Made by a program: the position numbers and the translations under genes
Assembly (NCBI RefSeq): GCF_051020955.1
Contig: NW_027476279.1
Location: forward strand, 1 to 64,000
Source: Megalopta genalis
Taxonomy: Eukaryota > Arthropoda > Insecta > Hymenoptera > Halictidae
DNA length: 64,000 nucleotides
Reading direction: 5' to 3'
Notes under the pieces: generated by a model
Told to the model about the DNA's origin: nothing
Seen by the model: the letters and a program-made list of their open reading frames with translations, nothing else
Database searches by the model: none
In this document: positions 1-12,953 of the stretch, piece after piece
Position numbering within the stretch: position 1 is the first letter of the stretch
Layout of the letters: the number at the start of each line of letters is the position of its first letter

Positions 1-1845
1 AACATATGGTTTAGCTTAATATTCACGCGTAGCAAATGGTTCAGCTGCAAATACTTGTGATATACATGATTTAGCTTCAACTGCATGTGAAACAAACATG
101 TTCGCTTCAAATCCATGCGAAACACATGATTTAGCTTCAAATCAATGCGAAGTAGAAGGATTAGCATCAAATTCATGCGAGACAAATTATTTAGCTTCAT
201 ATACTTGCGATATAAGTGATATTGCGTCAAATGAAGGGGAAACAAACGAGTGAGCTTCAAATCCAAGCGTAACACATGATTTAGCTTCAAATCATGCGAA
301 GTAGAAGGCTTAGCTTCAAATACGAGCGAAACACATGATTTAGATTCAAATACTTGCGATATAAATGAAATAGCTTCAAATGCAGACCAAACGAACGACA
401 TATCTTCAAATTCATGCGGAACACATGACTTAGCTTCAAATCAATGCGAAGTTGAAGGCTTAGCTCCAAATCAATGCGAATCAAATGGTTTAGCTTCAAA
501 AACTTGTGATATACGTGATTCAGATTCAAGTGCAGGCGAAACAAACGAGATATCTTCAAATGCATGCGAAACACATGATTTAGCTTCAAATCAATGTGAA
601 GTAGTAGGCTTAGCTTCAAATCCATGGGAATCAAATGGTTTAGCTTCAAATACTTGTGATATACATGATTAGCTTCATCTGCATGCGAAACAAACGAGCT
701 AGCTTCAAATCCTAGCGAAACACTTGATTTAGCTACAAATCAATGCGATGTAGATGGTTTAGCTTCAAATTTATGCGAAACAAATGGTTTAGCATCAAAT
801 ACTTGTGATGTACATGATTTACATTCAACTGCATGCGAAACAATCGAGTTAGCTTCAAATGCATGCGAAACACATGATTTAGCTTGAAATCAATGCGAAG
901 TAGAAGGCTTATCTTCAAATACATGCGAAACACATGATTTAGCTTCAAATACTTGCGATAGAAGTGATATAGTTTCAAAGAATGCGAACAAACGAGTTAG
1001 CTTCTAATCTATGCGAGACACGTGATTTAGCTTCAAATCAATGCGATGTAGAAGGCTTAGCTTCAAATCCATGCTAAACGAACGATTTAGCTTCAAATGC
1101 TTGCGATATAAGTGATATAGTTTCAAATGCAGGCGAAACAAACGAGTTAGCTTCAAATCCAAGGGAAACACATGATTTAGCTTCAAAACAAATGGTTTAC
1201 CTTCTAATACTTGTGATATACATGATTAAGCTTCAAATGCAGGCGAAACAAATGATTTAGCTCAAATCAATGCGATGTAGAAGGGTTAGCTTCAAATCCA
1301 TGCGAAACAAATGATTTAACTTCAAAAACTTGCGATATAAGTGATATAGCTTCAAATGCAGACGAAACAAACGTGTTGGCTTCAAATCCAAGCGAAACAC
1401 ATGATTAAACTTCAAATCAATGCGATATAGAAGGTTTAGCTTCAAATTCGTGCGAAACACATGATTTAGCTTCAAATCAATGCGAAGTTAAAGGCTTAGC
1501 TTCAAATCCATGCGAAACAAACGAGTCAGCTTCAAATCCATGCGAAACAAATGATTTAGCTTCAAATACTTGCGATATATGTGATATAGCTTCAAATGCA
1601 GACGAAACAAACGTGTTGGCTTCAAATCCAAGCGAAACACATGATTTAACTTCAAATCAATGCGATATAGAAGGTTTAGCTTCAAATCCAAGCGATACAC
1701 ATGATTTCGCTTCAAATCAATGCGAAGTAGAAGGCTTACCTTCGAATCCATGCGAAAAAAATGCTTTAGCTTCAAATACCTGTGATATACATGATTTAGC
1801 ATCAAATGCAGGCGAAATACATGATTCAGCTTCAAATTCATTCGT
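1..1845. repeat. Family A ~1.85-kb repeat, copy at left edge
   Basis: Starts at a landmark (AACATATGGTTTAGCTTAAT) that recurs at 1,846, 22,311, 24,009 and 25,857. This copy is 1,845 bp, against 1,848 bp for the copy at 24,009. The difference is accounted for by three one-base losses in short runs, near 669 (TTT to TT), near 979 (AAAA to AAA) and near 987 (GAAAC to GAAC). Characteristic units include a missing base in CAAATCATGCG near 292, a 20-bp unit at 1,177-1,196 and a missing T in AGCTCAAATC near 1,259. All three are shared by the other copies. Nothing here looks like a functional gene; both strands are broken by stops and frameshifts. Confidence 0.9.
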
Positions 1846-2420
1846 AACATATGGTTTAGCTTAATATTCATGCGTAGCAAATGGTTCAGCTGCAAATACT
1901 TGTGATATACATGATTTAGCTTCAACTGCATGTGAAACAAACATGTTCGCTTCAAATCCATGCGAAACACATGATTTAGCTTCAAATCAATGCGAAGTAG
2001 AAGGATTAGCATCAAATTCATGCGAGACAAATTATTTAGCTTCATATACTGCGATATAAGTGATATTGCTTCAAATGCAGGCGAAACAAACGAGTTAGCT
2101 TCAAATCCAAGCGAAACACATGATTTAGGTTCAAAACAAATGGTTTTCCTTCAAATACTTATGATATACATGATTAAGCTTCAAATGCAGGCGAAACAAA
2201 CGAGTGAGCTTCAAATCCAAGCGTAACACATGATTTAACTTCAAATCAATGCGAAGTAGTAGGCTTGGCTTCAAATCCATGCGAACCGAATGATTTGGCT
2301 TCAAATACTTGTGAATATAAGTGATATAGTTTCAAATGCATGCGAAATAAACGAGTTATCTTCAAATCCAAGCGTAACACATGATTTAGCTTCAAATCAT
2401 GCGAAGTAGAAGGCTTAGCT
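1846..2420. repeat. Family A repeat, second and truncated copy at the left end
   Basis: Follows copy 1 directly and matches 25,857 to about 26,430, including a 20-bp short unit at 2,125-2,144 (counterpart 26,137-26,156). One T is missing near 2,050 relative to the counterpart. Similarity stops at about 2,420: after the shared CAAATCATGCG unit the two copies continue with different units. Together with copy 1 this means about 2.4 kb at the left edge is nearly the same as about 2.4 kb starting at 24,009. Confidence 0.85.
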
Positions 2421-3235
2421 TCAAATCCAAGCGAAACACATGATATAGCATATAAATACATGAGAAGCAAATGATTTATCTCCAGATAATTGCGGTATAA
2501 GTGATACAGATTCAAATGCAGGCGAAACAACCGAGTTAGTTTCAAATCCATGCGAAAAACATGATTTAGCTTCAAATCAATGCGATGTAGAAGGCTTATC
2601 TTCAAATCCATGCGTAACAAATGGTTTAGCTTCAAATACTTGTGATATACATGATTTAGCTTCAACTGCATGCCAAACAAACGTGCTAGCTTCAAATCCA
2701 TGCGATACACATGATTTAGCTTCAAATCAATGCGAAGTAGAAGGCTTGTCTTCGAATCCATGCAAAACAAATGGTTTAGGTTCAAATACTTGTGATATAC
2801 TTGATTTAGATTCAAATGCAGGCGAAACAACCGAGTTAGATTCAAATCCGTGCGAAACTCGTGATTTAGCTTAATATTCATGCGAAGCAAATGGTTTATC
2901 TTCAAATACTTGTGATATACATAATTTAGCTTCCACTGCATGCGGAGCAAGCGAGGTAGCTTCAAATGCAAGCGAAGCACATGATTTAGCTCAAATCAAT
3001 GCGATGTAGAAGGTTGAGCTTCAAATCCATGCGAAACAAATGATTTAGCTTCAAACAATTGCGATATAAGTGATATAGCTTCAAATGCAGACGAAACAAA
3101 TGTGTTGGCTTCAAATCCAAGCGAAACACATGATTTAACTTCAAATCAATGCGATATAGAAGGTTTAGCTTCAAATCCAAGCCATACACATGATTTCGCT
3201 TCAAATCAATGCGAAGTAGAAGGCTTATCTTCGAA
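2421..3235. repeat. Mixed, partly diverged 150-bp HORs between families A and F
   Basis: Ordinary 30-bp units in roughly the five-type order, with several irregular ones. There are a +1 base D-type unit (TGTGAATATAAGTG) near 2,310, a shifted unit around 2,448-2,460 (ATATAGCATATAAATAC), and a unit lacking one T (AGCTCAAATC) near 2,990. About 2,990-3,235 resembles 34,300-34,550 and 35,050-35,300, with the same series including decapeptides LASNPSETHD and LTSNQCDIEG. No gene is supported: the forward frame has a TAA in the GCTTAATATTC unit near 2,872 and the reverse frame is shifted several times. Confidence 0.75.
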
Positions 3236-5363
3236 TCCATGCGAAACAAATGGTTTAGCTTCAAATACCTGTGATATACATGAGTTAGCATCAAATTCAG
3301 GCGAAATAAACGAGTTAGCTTCAAATTCATGCGAAACACATGATATAGTTTCAAATTCATGAGAAACACATGGTTCAGCTTAATATTCATGCGAAACAGA
3401 TGGTTTAGATTCAGATACTTGTGATAAACATGATTTAGCTTCAACTGCATGCGAATCAAACGAGTTAGCTGCAAATCCATGCAAAGCACATGATTTAGCC
3501 TCAAATCAATGCGAAGTAGAAGGCTTAGCTTCAAATCCATGCGAAACGAATAATTGACATTCAAATACTTGCGAATATGTGTGATATAGCTTCAAATGCT
3601 GGCGAAACAAACGAATTAGCTTCAAATCCATGCAAAACACATGATTTAGATTCAAATCAATGCGAAGTAGAAGGCTTAGCTTCAAATCCATGCGAAACGA
3701 ATGGTTTAACTACCAATACTTGCGAATATATGTGATATAGCTTCATATGCAGGTGAAACAATAGAGTTAGCTTCTAATCTCTGTGAATGACATGATTGAG
3801 CTTCAAATCGAAGCGAAGTAGAAGGCTTAGCTTCAAATCCATGGGAAACGTATGGTTTAGCTTCAAATACTTGCGAATATAAGTGATATAGCTTCAAATG
3901 CAGGAGAAACAAACGAGTTAGCTTCAAATCCATGCGAAACACATGATTTAGCTTCAAATACTTGCGATAGAAGTGATATAGCTTCAAATGAATGCGAAAC
4001 AAACGAGTTAGCTTCTAATCTATGCGAAACACGTGATTCAGCTTCAAATCAATGCGAACTAGAAGGCAGATCGAAACCATGCGAAACAAATGGTTTAGTT
4101 TCAAATACTTGTGATATGCGTGATTTTGCTTCAACAGCAAGCGAATCAAACGAGTTAGCTTCGAATCCATGCGATACACATGATTTAGCTTCAAATCAAT
4201 GCGAAGTAGAAGGCTTATCTTCGAATCCATACAAAACAAAGTGATATAGATTCAAATGCAGACGAAACAAATGAGTTGTCTTCAAATCCATGCGATTCAC
4301 GTGATTTAGCTTCAAATCAATGCGCAGTAGGAGGCTTGTCTACGAATCCATGCAAAACAAATGGTATAGGTTCAAATACTTGTGATATACACGATTTAGC
4401 TTCAACTGCATGCGGAGCAAACGAGTTAGCTTCAAATCCAAGGGAAACAAATGATTTAACTTCAAATCAATGCGAAGTAGAAGGCTTAGCTTCAAATCCG
4501 TGCGAATCAAATGGTTTAGTTTCAAATGCTTGTGATATACATGATTTAGCTTCAACTACATACGAAAGAAACGAGTTATCTTCAAATACAAGCGAAACAC
4601 ATGATTCAGCTTCAAATCAATGCGAAGTAGACGGCGTGGTTTCAAATCCAAGCGTAACAAATGGTTCAGCTTCAAATACTTGTGATATACATGATTTAGC
4701 TTCAACTGCATGTGGAACAAACGAGTTAGCTTCAAATCCAAGCGAATCACATGATTTAGCTTCATATTAATGCGATGTTGATGGTTTAGCTTCAAACCCA
4801 TGATAAACAAATGATTTAGCTTCAGATACTTACGATATAAGTGATCTAGCTTCAAATGCAGGCGAAAAAAACGAGTTAGCTTCTAATCTATGCGAAACAC
4901 GTGATTTAGCTTCAAATCAATGCGAACTAGAAGACAGATCTTCGAATCCATGCGAAGCAAAGGTTTAGTTACAAATACTTGTGATATGCGTGATTTTGCT
5001 TCAACAGCAAGCGAATCAAACGAGTTAGCTTCGAATCCATGCGAAATGCATGATTTAACTTCAAATCAATGCGAAGTAGAAGGCTTAGCTTCAAATCCAG
5101 GCGAAACAAATGGTATAGCTTCAAATGCTTGTGATATACATGATTTAGCTTCAACTGCATGTGGAACAAACGAGTTAGCTTCAAATCCAAGCGAAACACA
5201 TGATTTCGATTCAAATCAATGCGAAGTAGAAGGCTTAGCATCAAATCCATGGGAATCAAATGGTTTAGCATCAAATAATTGTGATGTACATGATTTACCT
5301 TCAACTGCATGTGAAACAATCGAGTTAGCTTCAAATGCATGCGAAACACATGATTTAGCTTGA
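3236..5363. repeat. Left-hand copy of a ~2.1-kb segment re-used at 49-55 kb
   Basis: About 3,240-4,239 corresponds to 49,234-50,233 (offset 45,994) and to 52,064-53,063 (offset 48,824). About 4,240-4,855 corresponds to 53,063-53,678 (offset 48,823), and 4,856-5,363 to about 54,546-55,056. A landmark AGTGATATAG after CATACAAAACAA sits at 4,240, with relatives at 53,063, 53,931, 58,942 and 62,988. This copy has a private missing T near 4,963 (GCAAAGG against GCAAATGG near 54,650). Units with one extra A in the D type occur near 3,573, 3,728 and 3,872. The + frame is open for 164 codons (4,276-4,770) but starts at a TTG with no upstream signal I can see. Confidence 0.85.
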
Positions 5364-7000
5364 AATCAATGCGAAGTAGAAGGCTTGTCTTCGAATCCAT
5401 GCAAAACTAATGATTTAGGTTCAAATACTTGTGATATACATGATTTAGATTCAAATGCAGGCGAAACAACCGAGTTAGTTTCAAATCCGTGCGAAACTCG
5501 TGATTTAGCTTAATATTCATGCGAATCAAATGGTTTAGCTTCAAATAATTGTGATATACATAATTTAGCTTCTACTGCATGCGAAGCAAGCGAGTTAGCT
5601 TCAAATGCAAGCGAAACAAATGATTTAGCTCAAATCAATGCGAAGTAGAAGGCTTATCTTCGAATCCATGCGAAACAAATGGTTTAGCTTCAAATACCTG
5701 TGATATACATGATTTAGCATCAAATGCAGGCGAAGAAAACGAGTTAGCTTCAAATGCATGCGAAATAAATGATTTAGCTTCAAATTCAATCGTAACACAT
5801 GGTTTAGCTTAATATTCATGCGTAGCAAATGGTTCAGCTGCAAATAGTTGTGATATACATGATTTACATTCAACTGCATGCGAAACAATCGAGTTAGCTT
5901 CAAACACATGCGAGACACATGATTTAGCTTCAAATCAATGCGAAGTAGAAGGTTTATCTTCAAATCCATGCGAATCAAATGATTTAGTTTCAAATAATTG
6001 TGATATACATGATTTAGCTTCAACTGCATGCGAAACAAACGAGTTAGTTTCAAATCCATGCGAAACACATGATTTAGCTTCAAATCATTACGAGGTAGAT
6101 GGCTGATCTTCGAATCCATGCGAAACAAATGCTTGAGCTTGAAATACTTGTTTGATACATTATTTAGCTTCAATTACATGCGAAACAAACGAGTTAGCTT
6201 GAAGTCCAAGCGAAACACATGATTTAGCTTCAAATCAATGCGACGTAGAAGGCTGATCTTCGAATCCTTGCGAAACAAATGGTTTAGCTTCAAATACTTG
6301 TGATATACATGATTTCGATTCAACAGCATGCAAAACTAACGAGTTAGCTTCAAATCCATGCGAAACACATGATTTAGCTTCAAATCAATTCGAAGTAGAA
6401 GGATTATCTTCAAATCCATGCGAATCAAATGGTTTAGCTTGAAATACCTGTGATATACATGATTTATCTTCAACTGCATGCGAAACAAACGACATAGCTT
6501 TAAATCCATGCGAAACAGATGATTTAGATTAAAATCAATGCGAAGTAGAAGGCTTATTTTGAAATCCATGCGAATCAAATGGTTTAGCTTCAAATAATTG
6601 TGATAGACGTGATTTAGCTTCAACTGCATGCGATACAAACGAGTTTGCTTCAAATCCATGCGAAACACATGATTTAGTTTTAAATCAATACGAGGTAGAT
6701 GGCTGATCTTCGAAGCCATGCGAAACAAATGGTTTAGATTCAAATACTTGTTTGATACATTATCTAGCTTCAATTACATGCGAAACAAACGAGTTAGCTT
6801 GAAATGCAAGCGAAACACATGATTTAGCTTCAGATCAATTGGAAGAAGAAGGCTTATTTTGAAATCCATGCGAATCAAATCGTTTAGCTTCAAATAATTG
6901 TGATATACATGATTTAGCTTCAACTGCATTGCGAAACAAACTAGTTAGTTTCAAATCCAAGCGAAACACATGATTTAGATTCAAATCAATGCGAAACACA
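5364..7000. repeat. Older HORs with an internal 600-bp echo
   Basis: Regular 30-bp units. The stretch around 5,950-6,180 recurs 600 bp (four HORs) later at 6,550-6,780; the clearest shared mark is ACTTGTTTGATACATTAT at 6,145 and, with the same GTTTGATAC variant, at 6,745. The pair shows many substitutions, so this duplication is older than those in families E to G. About 5,640-5,860 resembles 42,826-43,045 and 46,422-46,640 (units reading LASNACEIHD-like and LASNSFVTHG-like). The minus frame is open for 182 and 145 codons. No start context or conserved domain suggests a gene. Confidence 0.75.
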
Positions 7001-8913
7001 TGATTTGGCTTCAAATCAATGCGAAGTAGAAGGGTTATCTTTGAATCCATGCGAAACAAATGGTTTAGCTTCAAACACTTGTGATATACATGATTTAGCT
7101 TCAACTGCATGCGAAACAAACGAGATAGCTTCAAATCCATGCGAAACATATGATCTAAGATCAAATCAATGCGAAGTAGAAGGCTTAGCTTCAAGTTAAT
7201 AAGAAACAAATCAATAATCTTCAGATAATTGCGATATAAGTGGTGTAGCTTCAAATGCAGGCGAAGCAAATGAGTTTGCTTCCAATGCATGCGAACCACA
7301 TGATTTAGCTTCAAATCAATGCGAAGTAGAAGGCTTATCATCAAATCCATGCGAATCAAACGAGTTAGATTCAAACACTTGAGACATACATGATTTAGCT
7401 TCAACTGCATGCAAAACAAACGAGTAAGCTTCAAATCCATGCTAAACACATGATTTAGCTGCAAATCAATGCGAAGTAGAAGGCTGATCTTCGAATCCTT
7501 GCGAAACAAATTGTTTAGCTTCAAATACTTGTGATATACATGATTTAGCTTCAAATGCAGGCGAAACGAACGAGTTAGTTTCGAATCCATGGGAAACACA
7601 TGATTTAGCTTCAAATCAATGCGAAGTAGAAGGCTTAGCTACAAGTTAATGAGAAACAAGTCAATAATCTTCAGATAATTGCGATATAAGTGGTATAGCT
7701 TCAAATGCAGGCGAAGCAAATGAGTTTGCTTCCAATCCATGCGAAACACATGATTTAGCTTCAAATCAATGCGAAGTAGAAGGCTTAGCTTCAAATACAT
7801 GAGAAACATATGGTTAGCTTCAAATCAATTGGAAGTAGAAGGCTTAGCTTCAAATCCAAGCTAAACACATGATTTGCATTCAACTCAATGCGAAGTAGAA
7901 GCCTTAGCTTCAAATCCTTGCGAAACGATTGGTTTAGCTTCAAATACTTGTGATATTCATGATTTAACTTCAACTGCATGTCAAACAAACGAGTTAGCTT
8001 AAAATCCAAGCGAAACATATTATTTAGCTTCAAATCAATGCGAAGTAGAAGGCGTTGTTTCAAATCCATGCGCAACAAATTGTTTAGCTTCAAATACTTG
8101 TGATATACATAATTTAGCTTCAACTGCATGCGAAACAAACGAGTTAGCTTCAAATCCATGCTAAACACATGATTTAGCTACAAATCAGTGCGAAGAAGAA
8201 GGGTGATCTTCGAATCCATGCAAAACAAATGGTTTAGCTTCAAACACTTGTGATAGACATGATTTAGCTTCAACTGCATGCAAAACAAACTAGTAAGCTT
8301 CAAATCCATGCGAAACGAATGATTTGGCTTCAAATACTTGTGACATAAATGATTTAGATTCAACTGCATGCGAGACAAACGAGTTGGGTTCCAATCCATG
8401 CGAAACACAGGATTTATATTCAAATGAATGGGAAGTAGAAGGCTGATCTTCGAATCCATGCGAATCAAACGGCTTCGCTTCAAACACTTGTGATATACAT
8501 GATTTTGCTTCAACTGCATGCAAAACAAACGAGTAAGCTTCAAATCCATGCAAAACACATGATTTAGCTTCAAATCAATGCGAAGCAGAAGTCTGATATC
8601 CGAATCCATGCGAAACAAATGGTTTAGCTTCAAATACTTGTGATATACATGATTTAGCTTCATATGCAGGCGAAACGAACGAGTTAGCTTCAAATCCATG
8701 CGAAACACATGATTTAGCTTCAAATCAATGCGAAGTAGAAGGCTTAGCTTCAAGTTAATGAGAAACAAATCAATAATCTTCAGATAATTGCGATATAAGT
8801 GGTATAGCTTCAACTGCATGCGAAACAAACGAGTTAGCTTCAAATCCATGCGAAACACATGATTTAGCTTCAAATCAATGCGAAGTAGAAGGCTTAGCTT
8901 CAAGTTAATAAGA
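7001..8913. repeat. Family B, upstream irregular blocks
   Basis: Contains the first three members of a 17-member variant marked by AACAAATCAATAATCTTCAG (7,205; 7,655 with one change; 8,764), whose + frame reads LASS followed by two stops and then a third stop. The 8,764 and 8,914 members are exactly 150 bp apart, a single-HOR step. Sequence at about 7,005-7,199 recurs near 55,050-55,240, and 7,119-7,440 recurs at about 60,019-60,345. A unit with an inherited one-base loss (ATGGTTAGC) near 7,811 is shared with 55,252, 57,021, 60,413 and 61,732. From about 7,810 to 9,290 the 30-bp phase is not disturbed by any indel I could see. Confidence 0.8.
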
Positions 8914-11900
8914 AACAAATCAATAATCTTCAGATAATTGCGATATAAGTGGTATAGCTTCAAATGCAGGCGAAGCAAATGAGTTTGCTTCCAATCCATG
9001 CGAACCACATGATTTAGCTTCAAATCAATGCGAAGTAGAAGGCTTATCATCAAATCCATGCGAATCAAACGGGTTAGCTTCAAACACTTGTGATATACAT
9101 GATTTAGCTTCAACTGCATGCAAAACAAACGAGTAAGCTTCAAATCCATGCGAAACACATGATTTAGCTTCAAATCAATGCGAAGCAGAAGTCTGATCTT
9201 CGAATCCATGCGAAACAAACGGTTCAGATTAAAATACTTGTGATATACATGATTTAGCTTCAACAGCATGCGAAACAAACGAGTTAGCTTCAAATCCAGT
9301 GAAAAATATGATTTAACGTCAAATCGACGTGAAGTAGAAGGCTTAGCTTCAATTCCAAGCGAAACGAATTATTTAGCATCAAATCAATGCGAAGTAGAAG
9401 GCGTTGTTTCAAATCCATGCGAAACAAATGGTTTAGCTCCAAATACTTGTGATATACATGGTTTAGCTTCAACTGCATGAGAAACAAACGAGTTAGCTTC
9501 AATAACCATGCGAAAAACATGATTTAGCTTCAAATCAATGCGAAGCAGAAGGCTTATCTTCAAATCCATGCGAAACAAATCGTTTAGCTTCGAATACTTG
9601 TGATATACATGATTTAGTTACAACTGCATGCGAGACAATCGAGTTAGCATCAAATCCATGCGAAAAACATGATTTAGATTCAAATCAATGCGAAGTAGAA
9701 GGATTATCTTCGTATCCATGCAAAACAAATGGTTTAGATTCAAATACTTGCGATATACATCATTTAGCTTCAACTGCATGCGAAACAAACGAGTTTGTTT
9801 CGAATCCAGGCGAAACACATGATTTAGATTCAAATCAATTCGAAGCAGAAGTCTGATATCCGAATCCATGCGAAACAAATGGTTTAGCTTCAAATACTTG
9901 TGATATACATGATTTAGCTTCATATGCAGGCGAAACGAACGAGTTAGCTTCAAATCCATGCGAAACACATGATTTAGCTTCAAATCAATGCGAAGTAGAA
10001 GGCTTAGCTTCAAGTTTAATGAGAAACAAATCAATAATCTTCAGATAATTGCGATATAAGTGGTATAGCTTCAAATGCAGGCGAAGCAAATGAGTTTGCT
10101 TCCAATCCATGCGAACCACATGATTTAGCTTCAAATGAATGCGAAGTAGAAGGCTTATCATCAAATCCATGCGAATCAAACGGGTTAGCTTCAAACACTT
10201 GCGATATACATGATTTAGCTTCAACTGCATGCAAAACAAACGAGTAAGCTTCAAATCCATGCGAAACACATGATTTAGCTTCAAATCAATGCGAAGCAGA
10301 AGTCTGATCTTCGAATCCATGCGAAACAAATGGTTTAGCTCCAAATACTTGTGATATACATGATTTAGCTTCAACTGCATGCGAAACAAACGAGTTAGCT
10401 TCAAATCCAAGCGAAAAACATGATTTAGCATCAAGTCAACGCGAAGTTGAAGGCTTAGTTTCAAATCCATGCGAAACAAACGAGATTGCTTCAAATCCAT
10501 GTGAAACACATGATTTAGCTTCAAATCGATGCGAAATAGAAGGCTGAACTTCGAATCCATGCGAAACAAATGGTTTAGATTCAAATACTTGTGATATACA
10601 TGATTTAGCTTCAACTGCATGCGAAACAAACGCGTTAGCTTCAAATCCATGCGAAACACATGATTTAGCTTCAAATCAATGCGAAGTAGAAGGCTTAGCT
10701 TCAAGTTAATAAGAAACAAATCAATAATCTTCAGATAATTGCGATATAAGTGGTATAGCTTCAAATGCAGGCGAAGCAAATGAGTTTGCTTCCAATCCAT
10801 GCGAACCACATGATTTAGCTTCAAATCAATGCGAAGTAGAAGGCTTATCATCAAATCCATGCGAATCAAACGGGTTAGCTTCAAACACTTGTGTTATACA
10901 TGATTTAGCTTCAACTGCATGCAAAACAAACGAGTAAGCTTCAAATCCATGCGAAACACATAATTTAGTTTCAAATCAATGCGAAGCAGAAGTCTGATCT
11001 TCGAATCCATGCGAAACAAACGGTTCAGATTAAAATACTTGTGATATACATGATTTAGCTTCAACAGCATGCGAAACAAACGAGTTAGCTTCAAATCCAG
11101 TGAAAAATATGATTTAACGTCAAATCGACGTGAAGTAGAAGTCTTAGCTTCAAATCCAAGCGAAACAAATTATTTAGCTTCAAATCAATGCGAAGTAGAA
11201 GGCGTTGTTTCAAATCCTTGCGAAACAAATGGTTTAGCTCCAAATACTTGTGATATACATGATTTAGCTTCAACTGCTTGTGAAACAAACGAGTTAGCTT
11301 CAAGTCCATGCGAAACACATGATTTAGCTTCAATTCAATGCGAAGTAGAAGGCTTAGCTTCAAGTTAATAAGAAACAAATCAATAATCTTCAGATAATTG
11401 GGATATAAGTGGTATAGCTTCAAATGCAGGCGAAGCAAATGAGTTTGCTTCCAATCCATGCGAACCACATGATTTAGCTTCAAATCAATGCGAAGTAGAA
11501 GGCTTATCATCAAATCCATGCGAATCAAACGGGTTAGCTTCAAACACTTGTGATATACATGATTTAGCTTCAACAGCATGCAAAACAAACGAGTAAGCCT
11601 CAAATCCATGCGAAACACATGATTTAGCTTCAAATCAATGCGAAGCAGAAGTCTGATCTTCGAATTCATGCGAAACAAACGGTTCAGATTAAAATGCTTG
11701 TGATATACATGATTTAGCTTCAACAGCATGCGACACAAACGAGTTAGCTTCAAATCCATGCTAAACACATGATTTAGCTGCAAATCAATCCGATGCAGAA
11801 GGCTGATCTTCGAATCCATGCGAAACAAATGTTTTAGATTCAAATACTTGTGATATACATGATTTAGCTTCAACTGCATGCGAAACAAACGAGTTAGCTT

Positions 11901-12573
11901 CAAATCCATGCGAAACACATGATTTAGTTTCAAATCAATGCGAAGTAGAAGGCTTAGCTTCAAGTTAATAAGAAACAAATCAATAATCTTCAGATAATTG
12001 CGATATAAGTGGTATAGCTTCAAATGCAGGCGAAGCAAATGAGTTTGCTTCCAATCCATGCGAACCACATGATTTAGCTTCAAATCAATGCGAAGTAGAA
12101 GGCTTATCATCAAATCCATGCGAATCAAACGGGTTAGCTTCAAACACTTGTGATATACATGATTTAGCTTCAACTGCATGCAAAACAAACGAGTAAGCCT
12201 CAAATCCATGCGAAACACATTATTTAGCTTCAAATCAATGCGAAGCAGAAGTCTGATCTTCGAATTCATGCGAAACAAACGGTTCAGATTAAAATGCTTG
12301 TGATATACATGATTTAGCTTCAACAGCATGCGACACAAATGAGTTAGCTTCAAATCCATGCTAAACACATGATTTAGCTGCAAATCAATCCGAAGCAGAA
12401 GGCTGATCTTCGAATCCATGCGAAACAAATGTTTTAGATTCAAATACTTGTGATATACATGATTTAGCTTCAACTGCATGCGAAACAAACGAGTTAGCTT
12501 CAAATCCATGCGAAACACATGATTTAGCTTCAAATCAATGCGAAGTAGAAGGCTTAGCTTCAAGTTAATAAGA
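8914..12573. repeat. Family B macro-unit, copy 1 (3,660 bp)
   Basis: Delimited by the three-stop marker at 8,914 and its counterpart at 12,574. Markers inside lie at 10,025, 10,715, 11,374 and 11,974, so spacings are 1,111, 690, 659, 600 and 600. The 659 step contains a one-base loss (CCAGTGAAAAATATG at 11,100) that also occurs at 9,299, 12,959, 14,909 and 16,168, and so has been copied with the repeat. Compared with copy 2 this one has an extra 600-bp block (11,374-11,973 duplicated as 11,974-12,573), lacks one 150-bp HOR, and has one private extra T near 10,017. These differences sum exactly to the 451-bp length difference. Confidence 0.9.
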
Positions 12574-12953
12574 AACAAATCAATAATCTTCAGATAATTG
12601 CGATATAAGTGGTATAGCTTCAAATGCAGGCGAAGCAAATGAGTTTGCTTCCAATCCATGCGAACCACATGATTTAGCTTCAAATCAATGCGAAGTAGAA
12701 GGCTTATCATCAAATCCATGCGAATCAAACGGGTTAGCTTCAAACACTTGTGATATACATGATTTAGCTTCAACTGCATGCAAAACAAACGAGTAAGCTT
12801 CAAATCCATGCGAAACACATGATTTAGCTTCAAATCAATGCGAAGCAGAAGTCTGATCTTCGAATCCATGCGAAACAAACGGTTCAGATTAAAATACTTG
12901 TGATATACATGATTTAGCTTCAACAGCATGCGAAACAAACGAGTTAGCTTCAA
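11091..12953 (-). other. Longest open frame (620 codons), repeat-encoded, probably not a gene
   Basis: A minus-strand frame made of decapeptides such as KLNHVFRMDL, KLTRLFRMQL and KLNHVYHKYL, rich in Leu, Lys, Arg and His. It begins at a TTG codon within an ordinary unit. It ends where the copied one-base loss near 11,100 shifts the frame, and an equivalent loss at 12,959 separates it from the frame upstream. No signal peptide, domain or splice pattern is seen. A hand count of single-base changes giving a stop is 18 per 150-bp consensus in this frame and 32 in the + frame, so longer minus frames are expected without selection. Its relative at 14,900-16,162 is 420 codons, shorter by the 600-bp block. 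I cannot exclude transcription. Confidence 0.2.

Noticed and set aside
1220..1245. HindIII-type AAGCTT sites as a monomer-defining landmark
   Set aside because: AAGCTT appears only in units with a TTAGC to TAAGC change. GCATGC, once per 150 bp in the ACETNE unit, fits the HOR better.
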